From Negativibacillus sp. (GTDB lineage Bacteria; Bacillota; Clostridia; Oscillospirales; Ruminococcaceae), in contig JAHHTY010000029.1 of assembly GCA_020024325.1 (NCBI GenBank), positions 1 through 26,320 of the forward strand: a stretch of 26,320 bases of DNA, given 5' to 3'. A program made the position numbers and the translations under genes. Positions 1 to 8,218 of this stretch are shown piece by piece. The notes beneath the pieces were generated by a model that made no database searches, was not told the origin of the DNA, and saw only the letters and a list, made by a program, of their open reading frames with translations. Position 1 is the first letter of the stretch; each line of letters opens with the position of its first letter.

Positions 1-125
1 ATAATATCAGAAAAAAACGAGATATTTTTATTCAAAATAGATAATAGTTGTTTTGCTATGAATTTTTTAGAAACTTTTTTCAGCAAAAATAGAGATTATA
101 GTAAGAAAAGAATTCAAAGTGGGGT

Positions 126-168
126 AAAAAAATAAGTCTGACAAGAAATTTTCTTGTCAGACTTATTT
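126..168 (-). terminator. Rho-independent terminator of the small sorting-signal gene
   Basis: A perfect inverted repeat of about 19 bp (AAATAAGTCTGACAAGAAA and its complement) lies just past the stop of the minus-strand gene. On the minus strand it is followed by a T run (A run at 126-131). It could also work on the plus strand. Confidence 0.85.
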
Positions 169-186
169 CAATATATAACATAAAAA

Positions 187-399
187 TTAGCGTTTGCCTT
201 TTTTCTTTTTCATAGATGAAACAACCAAAAGAAGAACAATAACAACAACGGAAGCAATCAACAGACCAATCATTAAACCAACTTTGTTGTTATCACCGGT
301 ATTTGGGTTATTTGCAGCAAAAGCAACAGGAGTTAAAGCGAAAAAGGAAAACATCAAACTGGATAAAAATGTCATGAAATGTGTGATAGACTTACGCAT
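187..399 (-). CDS. Miniature sortase-type sorting-signal protein (70 aa)
   Basis: The product is a secreted or envelope-anchored peptide that is almost nothing but targeting signals. Residues 1-28 form a signal peptide ending in AFA. The NPNTGD motif at about residues 31-36 resembles a sortase recognition sequence. A single hydrophobic segment (about 40-60) follows, then the basic tail KKKKGKR. After signal cleavage only two or three residues would precede the sorting motif. The start at 399 is chosen over the longer frame because AGAAAGGATG sits correctly before it and the upstream extension overlaps the promoter. It is monocistronic, with its own consensus promoter and terminator. It might instead be a simple single-pass membrane peptide. 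The gene is convincing; the anchoring role is inferred from the tripartite layout. Confidence 0.75.
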   Translation of the reverse strand: MRKSITHFMTFLSSLMFSFFALTPVAFAANNPNTGDNNKVGLMIGLLIASVVVIVLLLVVSSMKKKKGKR

Positions 400-442
400 A
401 AAAAGAACATCCTTTCTATTGTAAAATGTTGATGATAGGTCT

Positions 443-471
443 ATTATAATCTCATATTTTACCACTGTCAA
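443..471 (-). promoter_or_regulatory. Consensus sigma-A promoter of the sorting-signal gene
   Basis: On the minus strand TTGACA (466-471) and TATAAT (443-448) are exactly 17 bp apart, a full consensus match. The predicted leader is about 40 nt. It is the strongest promoter in the window and implies high expression of the 70-aa protein. Confidence 0.85.
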
Positions 472-525
472 GATGGCAAAAGAAGTAAGGTCGATTTTTG
501 TAAAAAATATTTCCGCAAAATTACT

Positions 526-1314
526 TTATACAATAGAGGAAATTCGATATACAGTACAAGCATTTTCGCAAGTATGGTCAGCGATTTGCTGAGGGGAAAC
601 ACCTTTGATTTCGGCAAGTTTTTCTGCCATGCGGTCAAGCATTGACGAATTACAGCGTTTACCGCGGAAAGGTTCAGGTGCCATATAAGGACAGTCGGTT
701 TCAATCAGCAAACGGTCAAGAGGAACTTTGGCGGCAGCCTCTACGGCACGACGGGCATTTTTAAAGGTAATTACTCCGGTAAAACCGATGTACATTCCTA
801 AACGAAGAATCTCTTTTGCATATTCGGCTGAACCGGAAAAACAATGCATAATACCTTGAGGACGGTATTTTTTTAATAAATCTAAGGTGTCCTGATATGC
901 GTCGCGATTGTGGATGATAACAGGCACATTCAAATCTTTTGCAAGTGCAAGCTGCTGTTCAAAAATTTGACGTTGTACATCTCTGGGAGAAGCATCATCG
1001 TAAAAATAATCCAGACCGATTTCCCCTAAAGCCATTGCTTTTTCATAGGAAAGCTGCTGTGCCATAACATCGAGGTACTCGCGGGAATTTTGAGCGGCAA
1101 TTTCCGCTGCCTGGTCAGGATGGATACCAATACTGCAATAAATAAAAGGATATTTTTTGGCAAGTTCGATGCCTGCGACGTTTGCATGGGTGGTGTTGCC
1201 AACGTTCATAACAGCCCGAATACCACTGTCTTTTAAAGAGAGCAATAATTCATCTCTGTCTTCATCAAAACGTGGGTCATCGTAGTGAGCATGAGAATCA
1301 AAAATATTTTGCAT
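526..1314 (-). CDS. tatD: TatD-family metal-dependent DNase
   Basis: This is a TatD/YabD-type hydrolase of 262 aa, the normal length. Members are amidohydrolase-fold nucleases that use two metals and act in the cytoplasm on DNA ends. The metal ligands are visible in order: HAH (H8, H10), the glutamate of GEIGLDY (E98), H135 in PVIIHNRD, H157 in IMHCFSG and D207 in LIETDCPY. The start at 1314 is supported by AGGAGG seven bases upstream. It lies downstream of metG in the same direction, the arrangement common in Firmicutes, but a terminator separates the two, so coupling is probably partial. Confidence 0.95.
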   Translation of the reverse strand: MQNIFDSHAHYDDPRFDEDRDELLLSLKDSGIRAVMNVGNTTHANVAGIELAKKYPFIYCSIGIHPDQAAEIAAQNSREYLDVMAQQLSYEKAMALGEIGLDYFYDDASPRDVQRQIFEQQLALAKDLNVPVIIHNRDAYQDTLDLLKKYRPQGIMHCFSGSAEYAKEILRLGMYIGFTGVITFKNARRAVEAAAKVPLDRLLIETDCPYMAPEPFRGKRCNSSMLDRMAEKLAEIKGVSPQQIADHTCENACTVYRISSIV

Positions 1315-1404
1315 AAAACCTCCTATAAGATATAAAACATAGTAAAAAATGATTGTACAAAAATGTATTGGCAGTTTAAAATAAAATGCAACAGGGAAAA
1401 GCCT

Positions 1405-1429
1405 AAAAAAGAGGAGCTGAAAGCTCCTC
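1405..1429 (-). terminator. Terminator after metG
   Basis: The hairpin GAGGAGCT/AGCTCCTC has a three-base loop and, on the minus strand, is followed by a T run (A run at 1405-1410). It sits directly after the metG stop and before tatD. Confidence 0.85.
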
Positions 1430-1451
1430 TTTTCATTGTAAAAAGTATTTA

Positions 1452-3404
1452 TTAGTGGAGTTTTGCACCGTTTGGAATGCTGTCATCAACGAACAGAACT
1501 TTTACGGTCTTTTCGTCTACATCAGCAGCAACAATCATTCCGCTGGATTCCTCTCCGCAGAGCTTAACGGGTTTGAGGTTTGCAACGATAATAACCTTTT
1601 TGCCAATTAAATCTTCCGGCTTATACCACGGAGCAATACCGGAAACAACCTGTCTGCCACCTTCAAAACCGTCATCCAACTGGAGTTTAAGGAGTTTTTT
1701 TGCACGTTTGATTGGTTCACATTCCTTAATCTGGGCAATGCGCAGATCAACTTTACCGAAATGGTCAATGTCAATCAGTTCTGCAACGCCTTCATATTTC
1801 GGAAGATGTGGGTGAGCAGCTTCCTGCTGTGCGGAAAGCTCTTCCAGATCTTTTTGCATATCAATACGAGGGAAAAGAGTTGTACCTTTGCAAACGGTAA
1901 CATTCTTTGGAAGTACGCCGTATTTTGCAGCGTTTTGGTAAGAAATATCTTCTGTGGTTGCACCAATCTGCTGAGCAATTTTTTCTGCACTTTCCGGCAT
2001 AAACGGAGAGAGAAGGGAAGCAGATACACGCAAGGATTCAAGCAGATTATAAAGAACGGTTGCAAGACGTGCCTTTTTGCTTTCGTCTTTGCCCAGCGCC
2101 CAAGGAGCAGTTTCGTCGATGTATTTGTTGGTACGGGAAATGACTTTGAAGATTTCGGCTAAAGCGTTCTGGAACGCATAGTGTTCCATCTGCTCATCAT
2201 ATTTTTCACGCAGAGAAGAAATCATTGAGATCAGCTCGTCGTCGATAGGGTCAGCTTCACGCTCGACAGGAAGAGTACCGCCGAAATATTTTTCAACCAT
2301 CGAAACAGAACGGGACAGCAAGTTGCCAAGGTCGTTTGCAAGGTCGATATTGATGCGGTTGATCAGGGCTTCGTTGGAGAAGTTACCGTCCGAACCGAAT
2401 GGGAATTCACGCAACAGGAAGTAACGCAGAGCATCTACGCCATAGCGATCTGCCAACAGATATGGATCAACAACATTTCCTTTGGACTTGCTCATTTTTC
2501 CGCCGTCCAAAAGCAACCAGCCGTGACCGTATACCTTCTTTGGAAGTGGTAAGTCGAGTGCCATCAGGATAGCAGGCCAGATGATGGAGTGGAAACGTAC
2601 AATTTCTTTTCCCACAAAGTGGACATCGGCAGGCCAATATTTATCAAAGTCATTGTATTTGTCGTTTTCATAACCAAGTGCGTTAATATAGTTGGAAAGG
2701 GCGTCAATCCAAACATACACAACGTGATCTGGATCAAAGTCTACCGGTACACCCCATTTAAAGGAGGTTCTGGAAACGCAAAGATCCTCAAGACCGGGTT
2801 TAATGAAGTTGTTGAGCATCTCATTTACACGGCTGCGTGGTTCCAGAAAATCGGTGTTTTCAAGCAAATCCCGGATACGGTCTGCATATTTAGAAAGACG
2901 GAAAAAATATGCTTCTTCTTCGGCATCTACAACAGGTCGTCCACAATCTGGGCATTTGCCGTCTATCAGCTGAGTTTCCGTCCAGAAAGATTCACAAGGT
3001 TTGCAATATTTGCCACTGTATTTGCCTTTATAAATATCCCCTTTTTCGTACAGTTTTTTAAAAATTTTCTGTACAGCCGATTCATGATAGTCGTCAGTAG
3101 TTCGAATAAATCGGTCATTGGAGATATTCATCAGCTTCCACAAATCCAGAACACCTTTTGGACCCTCTACAATGTTGTCTACAAATTCTTTTGGAGAAAC
3201 GCCGGCTTCTTTTGCTTTGTCCTCAATTTTCTGACCATGTTCGTCAGTACCGGTCAGAAACATGACATCATATCCCTGAAGACGTTTATAGCGTGCCATA
3301 GTGTCGGTGGCTACGGTGCAGTAGGTGTGACCGATATGCAGCTTGTCTGAAGGGTAATAAATCGGGGTTGTGATATAAAATGTTTTTTTGTCATTTGTTT
3401 CCAT
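1452..3404 (-). CDS. metG: Methionine--tRNA ligase
   Basis: The enzyme charges tRNA-Met with methionine in the cytoplasm. It is 650 aa, the length of the dimeric form. The class I signature HIGH is at residues 23-26 and KMSKS at 303-307. The connective-peptide zinc knuckle has four cysteines (C134, C137, C151, C154), as in the MetG1-like four-Cys forms. From about residue 545 the C-terminus is an EMAP-II-like tRNA-binding OB domain with IDHFGKVDLRIAQI and VVSGIAPWY. The start at 3404 follows a strong AGGAGG. It has its own promoter upstream and a terminator downstream; I see no T-box leader. The identification is secure. Confidence 0.98.
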   Translation of the reverse strand: METNDKKTFYITTPIYYPSDKLHIGHTYCTVATDTMARYKRLQGYDVMFLTGTDEHGQKIEDKAKEAGVSPKEFVDNIVEGPKGVLDLWKLMNISNDRFIRTTDDYHESAVQKIFKKLYEKGDIYKGKYSGKYCKPCESFWTETQLIDGKCPDCGRPVVDAEEEAYFFRLSKYADRIRDLLENTDFLEPRSRVNEMLNNFIKPGLEDLCVSRTSFKWGVPVDFDPDHVVYVWIDALSNYINALGYENDKYNDFDKYWPADVHFVGKEIVRFHSIIWPAILMALDLPLPKKVYGHGWLLLDGGKMSKSKGNVVDPYLLADRYGVDALRYFLLREFPFGSDGNFSNEALINRINIDLANDLGNLLSRSVSMVEKYFGGTLPVEREADPIDDELISMISSLREKYDEQMEHYAFQNALAEIFKVISRTNKYIDETAPWALGKDESKKARLATVLYNLLESLRVSASLLSPFMPESAEKIAQQIGATTEDISYQNAAKYGVLPKNVTVCKGTTLFPRIDMQKDLEELSAQQEAAHPHLPKYEGVAELIDIDHFGKVDLRIAQIKECEPIKRAKKLLKLQLDDGFEGGRQVVSGIAPWYKPEDLIGKKVIIVANLKPVKLCGEESSGMIVAADVDEKTVKVLFVDDSIPNGAKLH

Positions 3405-3466
3405 CTTGACTCGTCCTCCTGTTTTATCAATACCACAATAGAAAATCGAAAATAATATACCTTAAA

Positions 3467-3495
3467 ATTATAACATTCTTTTTATGCAAACTCAA
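3467..3495 (-). promoter_or_regulatory. Sigma-A promoter of metG
   Basis: On the minus strand TTGAGT (3490-3495) and TATAAT (3467-3472) are spaced 17 bp apart, with TG one base before the -10. The leader is about 55-60 nt. Confidence 0.7.
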
Positions 3496-3509
3496 TGCCT
3501 TATAGGGAA

Positions 3510-3800
3510 TTAGTTAAGCTGCTGTATCCTTAACGGAAGTGGATGGATTTTTACGGGTCTATTTTTCATGATTTCTGGTTCCGATTCATAGATTCCAAGA
3601 ATCAGGTCATCGCCTGCTTTGCAGTTTAGAGAGGAAATTTTCTTTCACATCCCCTGTCACGTAATTATAACAGATAATTATGTATTTGTTGACTGCTTTG
3701 GAACAATCCAGCTGACATCATTTAGCAAAATATCAGTATTTTCATTTGTGTTTTTGCCCCAGATGATTTGGTTGTCTATATCAAGATGAAGATATTTTGC
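3510..3800 (-). pseudogene. Remnant of a frameshifted gene, family unknown
   Basis: Read on the minus strand, three short open stretches follow one another in different frames, as in a decaying gene. About 3800-3681 gives 40 residues with YLHLDID, WGKNTNEN and DVSWIVPKQS. About 3680-3630 continues in another frame with YNYVTGDVKENF. About 3644-3510 gives 44 residues with AGDDLILGIYESEPE and KIHPLPLRIQQLN, then a stop. Joined, they make a plausible polar protein C-terminus of roughly 95 residues needing two frameshifts. No start or ribosome site is evident. I do not recognise the family. It fills most of the gap between metG and the first small paralogue. Confidence 0.45.
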
Positions 3801-3999
3801 TTATTACATCCACAACAAATAAAAAAGAAGGAAAGAAATAAAAATCACTTTACTTTTTTCATAGGAATTCCCCTGTGCATTTTAGTATATTTACCTAATT
3901 ATATCACAGAAAATCGAAAAAGGAACAGCAAAAGAAGCTGCTACATAGAATGGAAGGAAATAAGAATATTAAGCTTTTTGTAAGAAGGAGATTTTTATT

Positions 4000-4212
4000 A
4001 TGAATTTACGAAATTATGAAATTACAGTAGGAGAAATCCTGAAAAATCCACAGGCAAAAGCAATGCTGCAAAAAGAACTCCCAATGGTGATGCGTCATCC
4101 CATGCTGCCGGTAGCACGGGCAATTCCCCTAAAGGATATTGTGAATTATGCAGGAGGATATGTATCTCCCAAAAAGATGCAGTCTATTTTGGATAAACTG
4201 TCAAAAATTTAA
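4000..4212 (+). CDS. Small conserved helical protein, copy 1 (70 aa)
   Basis: A soluble 70-aa protein with no signal peptide or membrane segment. Its pattern ITVGEILKNPQAKAMLQKELP, followed by HPML and a final KKMQSILDKLSKI, resembles the short helical module (TIGELL-NP-AK...L-K-LP...PM) that I recall at the ends of some clostridial hydrolases; that link is from memory and function is unknown. The start is fixed by AGAAGGAG upstream. The next gene encodes a paralogue identical at about 55 of 70 positions, so the pair arose by tandem duplication. Confidence 0.8.
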   Translation: MNLRNYEITVGEILKNPQAKAMLQKELPMVMRHPMLPVARAIPLKDIVNYAGGYVSPKKMQSILDKLSKI

Positions 4213-4236
4213 AGAGTGGCAATACAAGACAATCGC

Positions 4237-4285
4237 TTTTGCCTCTTTAAAATTGATGAAAAATATTATAAAATAAAAGAAAAGA
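4237..4285 (+). promoter_or_regulatory. Duplicated promoter segment, copy A
   Basis: This stretch is nearly repeated at 4564-4613. It contains TTTAAA (4246-4251) and TAAAAT (4269-4274) 17 bp apart, a plausible sigma-A promoter for the second paralogue. The shared block starts at TTTTGCCTC and ends at AAAGAAAAGA. Confidence 0.55.
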
Positions 4286-4303
4286 GAAAGGTGGATGTTT
4301 ATT

Positions 4304-4516
4304 ATGGATTTACGAAATTATGAAATTACAGTAGGAGAGATTCTGAAAAATTCACAGGCAAAAGCAATGCTGCAAAAAGAACTTCCGATACTGATGCGTC
4401 ATCCCATGCTGCCAGCAGTTCGCACAGTTCCGCTAAAAAAGATTATCAAACATTCCGGGAAGTATGTATCACTTAAAAAGATGCAATCCATTTTGGATAA
4501 ATTATCAAAAATCTAA
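4304..4516 (+). CDS. Small conserved helical protein, copy 2 (70 aa)
   Basis: Paralogue of the gene at 4000, same length, about 79% identical. Changes cluster in residues 38-56, where copy 2 is more basic (KKIIKHSGKY against KDIVNYAGGY), while both ends are conserved. The ATG at 4304 is chosen over the one at 4295 because AAAGGTGG lies about ten bases before it, matching copy 1. It is preceded by its own promoter-like segment. No function can be assigned. Confidence 0.8.
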   Translation: MDLRNYEITVGEILKNSQAKAMLQKELPILMRHPMLPAVRTVPLKKIIKHSGKYVSLKKMQSILDKLSKI

Positions 4517-4563
4517 CAAAATAAAAAACTCTTACAATTTTTTTATTTTTCATCAAATTATTT

Positions 4564-4613
4564 GTTTTCGCCTCTTTTAAAATAGTGAAAAATGTTGTAA
4601 AATGAAAGAAAAG
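4564..4613 (+). promoter_or_regulatory. Duplicated promoter segment, copy B
   Basis: Near-copy of 4237-4285 placed before the DUF4364 gene. TTTAAA (4576-4581) and TAAAAT (4598-4603) are 16 bp apart. The same upstream element therefore serves both the second small paralogue and the DUF4364 gene. Confidence 0.55.
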
Positions 4614-4635
4614 AACAACAATGGGGTGGAAAAGC

Positions 4636-5196
4636 ATGGCTTTTAACGCTTTTGTGGGTGGAATTGAGCCGGGAGGCTTAACAAATGACTTTGAAGTCAA
4701 AATTTTAATTTGCTTTTTAATGGAAAATATCGGGCATCCGATGACTTTTGATGAATTAAATGAGATTTTTCAAAATACCGGTTTAGTGAACTATTTTGAG
4801 TTCGCCGAATCCATTAGTGATTTGGAGAGAACAGGACATATCTGCAAAGAAACATCCGAGGACGGTCAGGAGCTTTTTTCTTTAACTGAAATCGGCTCTG
4901 TGACAGCCCGGACATTTCAGAAAACCCTTCCGTTAAGTGTGAGGGAAAAGACAATGGAAACAGCCCAACACATGGCACAGGTGGAAAAGTGCATGGATGA
5001 GGTAGATATCAGCTATTCCCCTGTGTCGGACGGCTATATCTTAAAGATGGTAATGAGAGATATTGGTTCGGATTTGTTGGATATGAAAGTTTTTTTACCA
5101 ACAGAGGAAGAATGTATTGCTTTAAAAGAACGAATTGAAAAAGATCCTGCACAGTTTTATGCTCGAATGCTTTTAACTATGATGGGAGAAGAATAA
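4636..5196 (+). CDS. DUF4364 family protein (winged-helix-like)
   Basis: A 186-aa cytoplasmic protein that resembles the DUF4364 family of Clostridia. The N-terminal 80 residues look like a winged helix: NDFEVKILICFLMENIG, then FDELNEIFQNTGLVNYFEF and a recognition-like segment ESISDLERTGHI, followed by SLTEIGSVTART. The C-terminal half is an alpha/beta domain ending in a YARMLLTMM helix. A DNA-binding role is inferred from the fold only. The start at 4636 fits GGGGTGG seven bases before it better than the in-frame ATG at 4621. It shares its promoter-like leader with the small paralogue upstream and has its own terminator. Confidence 0.8.
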   Translation: MAFNAFVGGIEPGGLTNDFEVKILICFLMENIGHPMTFDELNEIFQNTGLVNYFEFAESISDLERTGHICKETSEDGQELFSLTEIGSVTARTFQKTLPLSVREKTMETAQHMAQVEKCMDEVDISYSPVSDGYILKMVMRDIGSDLLDMKVFLPTEEECIALKERIEKDPAQFYARMLLTMMGEE

Positions 5197-5211
5197 AAAT
5201 AAATATATTTT

Positions 5212-5246
5212 TGACAGGTCTTCTTACAGATGACCTGTCATTTTTT
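5212..5246 (+). terminator. Terminator after DUF4364 gene
   Basis: TGACAGGTC and GACCTGTCA form a nine-pair stem, followed by six T. Confidence 0.9.
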
Positions 5247-5312
5247 ATTTTACCCAAACATATACTTTCATCAGAAATTTGAGAATCTCAAAAGAAAGGA
5301 TGGTTTTGGAAA

Positions 5313-7937
5313 ATGACACAATATCAGGGGCTGACCCATCGGGAGGTTCAGGAAAAAAGGATAGAGTATGGAGATAATCTGCTAGAACAGAAAAACAGAA
5401 AAAATCCTTTCAAAATTTTCTTTTCACAGTTTCAGGATTTGATGACACTGATTCTATTGTGTTCAACTGCAATTTCTCTGGCAATGGGGGAAAAGATGGA
5501 GGCAGTTACCATCATTGCAATTGTTATATTGAATGCTTTGATGGGATTTTTCCAAGAATACCGTACAGAACGCTCATTAGAAAAGCTGAGTGCCCTTGCA
5601 GCCCCAACAGCACAGGTGATTCGTGATGGAAAAATATGTACTATACCCGCTAAAGAGGTTACAGTGGGCGATTTGGTTTTGCTGAAAGAGGGGGACCGTG
5701 TTCCGGCAGACTGTCGTATTTTAGAAAACAATGCTATTATGTGTGACGAATCGCTGCTGACAGGAGAGTCAGTCCCGGTTGAAAAAGGATTTACCGACTA
5801 CCGTACCAAAGACACCTCACCACAGGTGTGTGCTTATATGGGAACGATTGTTTGCAGAGGACATGGCAAAGCAGTGGTATATGCTATCGGTGAAGATACA
5901 AAGATGGGGGAAATTGCAGTAATGCTCGATTCTATTGAGCAAGAGCAAACCCCGCTGCAAAAAAAGCTGGACCAGCTGGGCAAGATAATAGCAGCCGGAT
6001 GTCTTATAATCTGTGCCTTAGTAGCAGGGGTGGGAATCCTGAGAGGGGAACCGGTGATGGATATGCTGATTACCGGAATTTCTTTAGCAGTAGCGGCAAT
6101 TCCAGAAGGACTTCCGGCAATTGTTACCATTGCACTGGCATTATCGGTCAACCGTATGGTTAAGAAAAACGCAGTAATCCGAAAGCTGCACGCGGTGGAA
6201 ACACTGGGATGTGCAAATGTAATTTGTTCGGATAAAACAGGTACATTAACAGAAAACCGCATGACAGTAAAAGAGCTTTATTGTGATGGGAAAAAGTTTA
6301 GCGTTTCAGGAAACGGATTGGAAAGCGGAAAAATTCAAAAAAATGGCAGAAAGATTTTGATCAGTGAAGATGAGGAGTTAAAGCGAAGTTTGGAAATTGC
6401 AGCCGTATGCAGCAATGCCCGTATTGAAAATCAGAATCGACGCCCCAAAACAATGCTCACTAAAAAGATTTCAGTCAGCGGTGAGGCAACAGAAGCGGCA
6501 TTGGCTGTCTTAGCGATGAAAGGTGGAATAGAATATTCTTCGGCAGGATATACCTTGTTAAAAGAATTGCCGTTTGATTCTAAAAGAAAAATGATGTCAG
6601 TGTTGGTGCGTGCTAAAGACGGAGAATTGCTGATGTTTACAAAAGGTGCTCCCGATATTTTGCTTCAGCGATGTGCGTTTATCCAAAAAAATGGAAGCAC
6701 TCAGGTGATGACACCGGCTATCCGTAAAAGCATCCTAGAAGAAAACGATACAATGGCTCAGGGGGCATTGCGTGTTCTTGCATTATGCTGGAGAAAAATT
6801 TCAGGGAGCAATGATTGTGCTGAACAGAATTTGGTTTTTTGCGGCTTAGCGGGAATGATTGACCCACCAAGAAAAGAAGCCTTTGAGGCAGTTGCTGTAT
6901 GTAAAAAAGCACAGATACGACCGGTGATGATTACCGGAGACAGCAAACAAACGGCTTGTGCAATTGCTTCTCAATTAAAAATTTTAACCCCAGATATGAA
7001 AGTTATAACCGGAGATGAACTTGATAGGATGGATAACGACACTTTTCTGCGTGTTCTTCCCAAAACAAGTGTTTTTGCCCGAGTGACTCCGGCTCATAAA
7101 TTGAGAATTGTTAAAGGTCTTAAAGAACAAGGAAATGTAGTAGCAATGACAGGGGATGGAGTCAATGATGCTCCGGCCGTCAAAGAGGCAAACATCGGTG
7201 TTTCGATGGGAAAGAACGGAACTGATGTTACAAAGGAGGCAAGTTCAGTCATCCTGTTGGATGACAATTTTGCAACACTGGTTTCCGCGGTTGAAGAAGG
7301 AAGGGTAATTTATCGCAATATCCGAAAATTTATTCGGTATTTGCTTTCCTGCAATATCGGTGAAGTTGTTACAATGTTTTTGGCAATGCTGATGGGAATG
7401 CCTGTCCCTTTGCTGCCAATTCAGATTTTGCTGATTAACCTTGTTACAGACGGTTTACCGGCAATCGCTTTGGGACTTGACCCTGCGGATCAGGATGTGA
7501 TGAACCAAAAGCCAAGAAAAAGCAGTGACTCCATTTTTTCGGATGGTTTACTGTCGGTGATTCTGTTTCGGGGTATGTTAATTGGACTTACAACAGTAGC
7601 GGCCTTTTCGATTTTACTGACCTCAGGGGCATCTTTGCAGGTTGCGCGTACAGGTGCATTAGTCACTTTAATTTTAACCCAGTTAATTCATGTGTTTGAG
7701 TGTAAATCAGAAACAAAGACACTGTTTCATATTCCGTTCTTTAATAATTTTAAGTTGATTGCGGCGGTGTGTACCTCACTTGCTGTGATGTGCTTTGCAG
7801 TGTGGACTCCAATGGGAAGAATGATTTTTGAAACAGCAGCTTTGTCTTTGCCGCAGGTAAAGCTGATTGGTGTTTTGCTTGCAGCAGCCCCACTTTTATG
7901 GACAGTGATAAGCAGCACATTGTTTAAACGAAGATAA
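5313..7937 (+). CDS. P-type Ca2+-transporting ATPase (type IIA, SERCA/PMCA-like)
   Basis: An 874-aa membrane pump that uses ATP to export a divalent cation, most likely Ca2+. In order: the N-terminal cation-ATPase segment, M1-M2 (about 38-80), the actuator loop TGES (150-153), M3-M4 with PEGLP (264-268), the phosphorylation site DKTGTLT with D307, the nucleotide domain with KGAPD, the hinge TGDGVNDAP, then six further membrane segments. M5 keeps SCNIGE and M6 keeps NLVTDGLP, which carry Ca2+ ligands in SERCA. Aligning M8 by eye on SETKTL puts Gln where SERCA has its site-I glutamate, so one site may be altered. The start follows AGAAAGGATGG. It is monocistronic. A sarcoplasmic-type Ca2+ pump is the best call; Mn2+ is a possible alternative. 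Confidence 0.93.
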   Translation: MTQYQGLTHREVQEKRIEYGDNLLEQKNRKNPFKIFFSQFQDLMTLILLCSTAISLAMGEKMEAVTIIAIVILNALMGFFQEYRTERSLEKLSALAAPTAQVIRDGKICTIPAKEVTVGDLVLLKEGDRVPADCRILENNAIMCDESLLTGESVPVEKGFTDYRTKDTSPQVCAYMGTIVCRGHGKAVVYAIGEDTKMGEIAVMLDSIEQEQTPLQKKLDQLGKIIAAGCLIICALVAGVGILRGEPVMDMLITGISLAVAAIPEGLPAIVTIALALSVNRMVKKNAVIRKLHAVETLGCANVICSDKTGTLTENRMTVKELYCDGKKFSVSGNGLESGKIQKNGRKILISEDEELKRSLEIAAVCSNARIENQNRRPKTMLTKKISVSGEATEAALAVLAMKGGIEYSSAGYTLLKELPFDSKRKMMSVLVRAKDGELLMFTKGAPDILLQRCAFIQKNGSTQVMTPAIRKSILEENDTMAQGALRVLALCWRKISGSNDCAEQNLVFCGLAGMIDPPRKEAFEAVAVCKKAQIRPVMITGDSKQTACAIASQLKILTPDMKVITGDELDRMDNDTFLRVLPKTSVFARVTPAHKLRIVKGLKEQGNVVAMTGDGVNDAPAVKEANIGVSMGKNGTDVTKEASSVILLDDNFATLVSAVEEGRVIYRNIRKFIRYLLSCNIGEVVTMFLAMLMGMPVPLLPIQILLINLVTDGLPAIALGLDPADQDVMNQKPRKSSDSIFSDGLLSVILFRGMLIGLTTVAAFSILLTSGASLQVARTGALVTLILTQLIHVFECKSETKTLFHIPFFNNFKLIAAVCTSLAVMCFAVWTPMGRMIFETAALSLPQVKLIGVLLAAAPLLWTVISSTLFKRR

Positions 7938-8003
7938 AGTATAGGAAGAATGTGTTTTTAAACAGAATATTCCTTGGGAAATATTCACAAAATTAAATTT
8001 GCA

Positions 8004-8039
8004 AGAAAAAGGTGTTTCGTTTTTGAAATACCTTTTTCT
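8004..8039 (+). terminator. Stem-loop after the Ca2+ ATPase, probable terminator
   Basis: AGAAAAAGGTGTTTC pairs with GAAATACCTTTTTCT (one G-U) around a six-base loop. The T-rich descending arm ends the structure, but there is no clean T run after it. Confidence 0.55.
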
Positions 8040-8113
8040 GTGTCTTACTTAAACTTACGTAAAAATGGTTTTAAAGATTTACAAAGAATACAAAGATCAA
8101 GACCTTATCAGAT

Positions 8114-8142
8114 TTGATTTTCAAAGGAAATGATGTTATAAT
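8114..8142 (+). promoter_or_regulatory. Sigma-A promoter of the membrane protein-LUD-ferritin unit
   Basis: TTGATT (8114-8119) and TATAAT (8137-8142) are separated by 17 bp, with an extended TG one base before the -10. No further promoter or terminator is obvious until after ferritin. Confidence 0.75.
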
Positions 8143-8218
8143 GATGCTACATCAAACTCATACAAAAAAGAAAGTTGTTTCTTTTTGAAAAGGATAATCA
8201 ATTTAGGTGGCGATAATA

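Noticed and set aside
2589..3350. Long plus-strand open frame (253 codons) opposite metG
   Set aside because: It lies wholly antisense to a clear metG, has no ribosome site and its product is a low-information shadow.
3405..3509. T-box leader before metG
   Set aside because: The leader is only about 60 nt and has no T-box sequence or terminator.
3768..3983. 71-codon plus-strand frame before the first small paralogue
   Set aside because: Overlaps the minus-strand gene remnant, lacks a ribosome site and reads as AT-rich noise.
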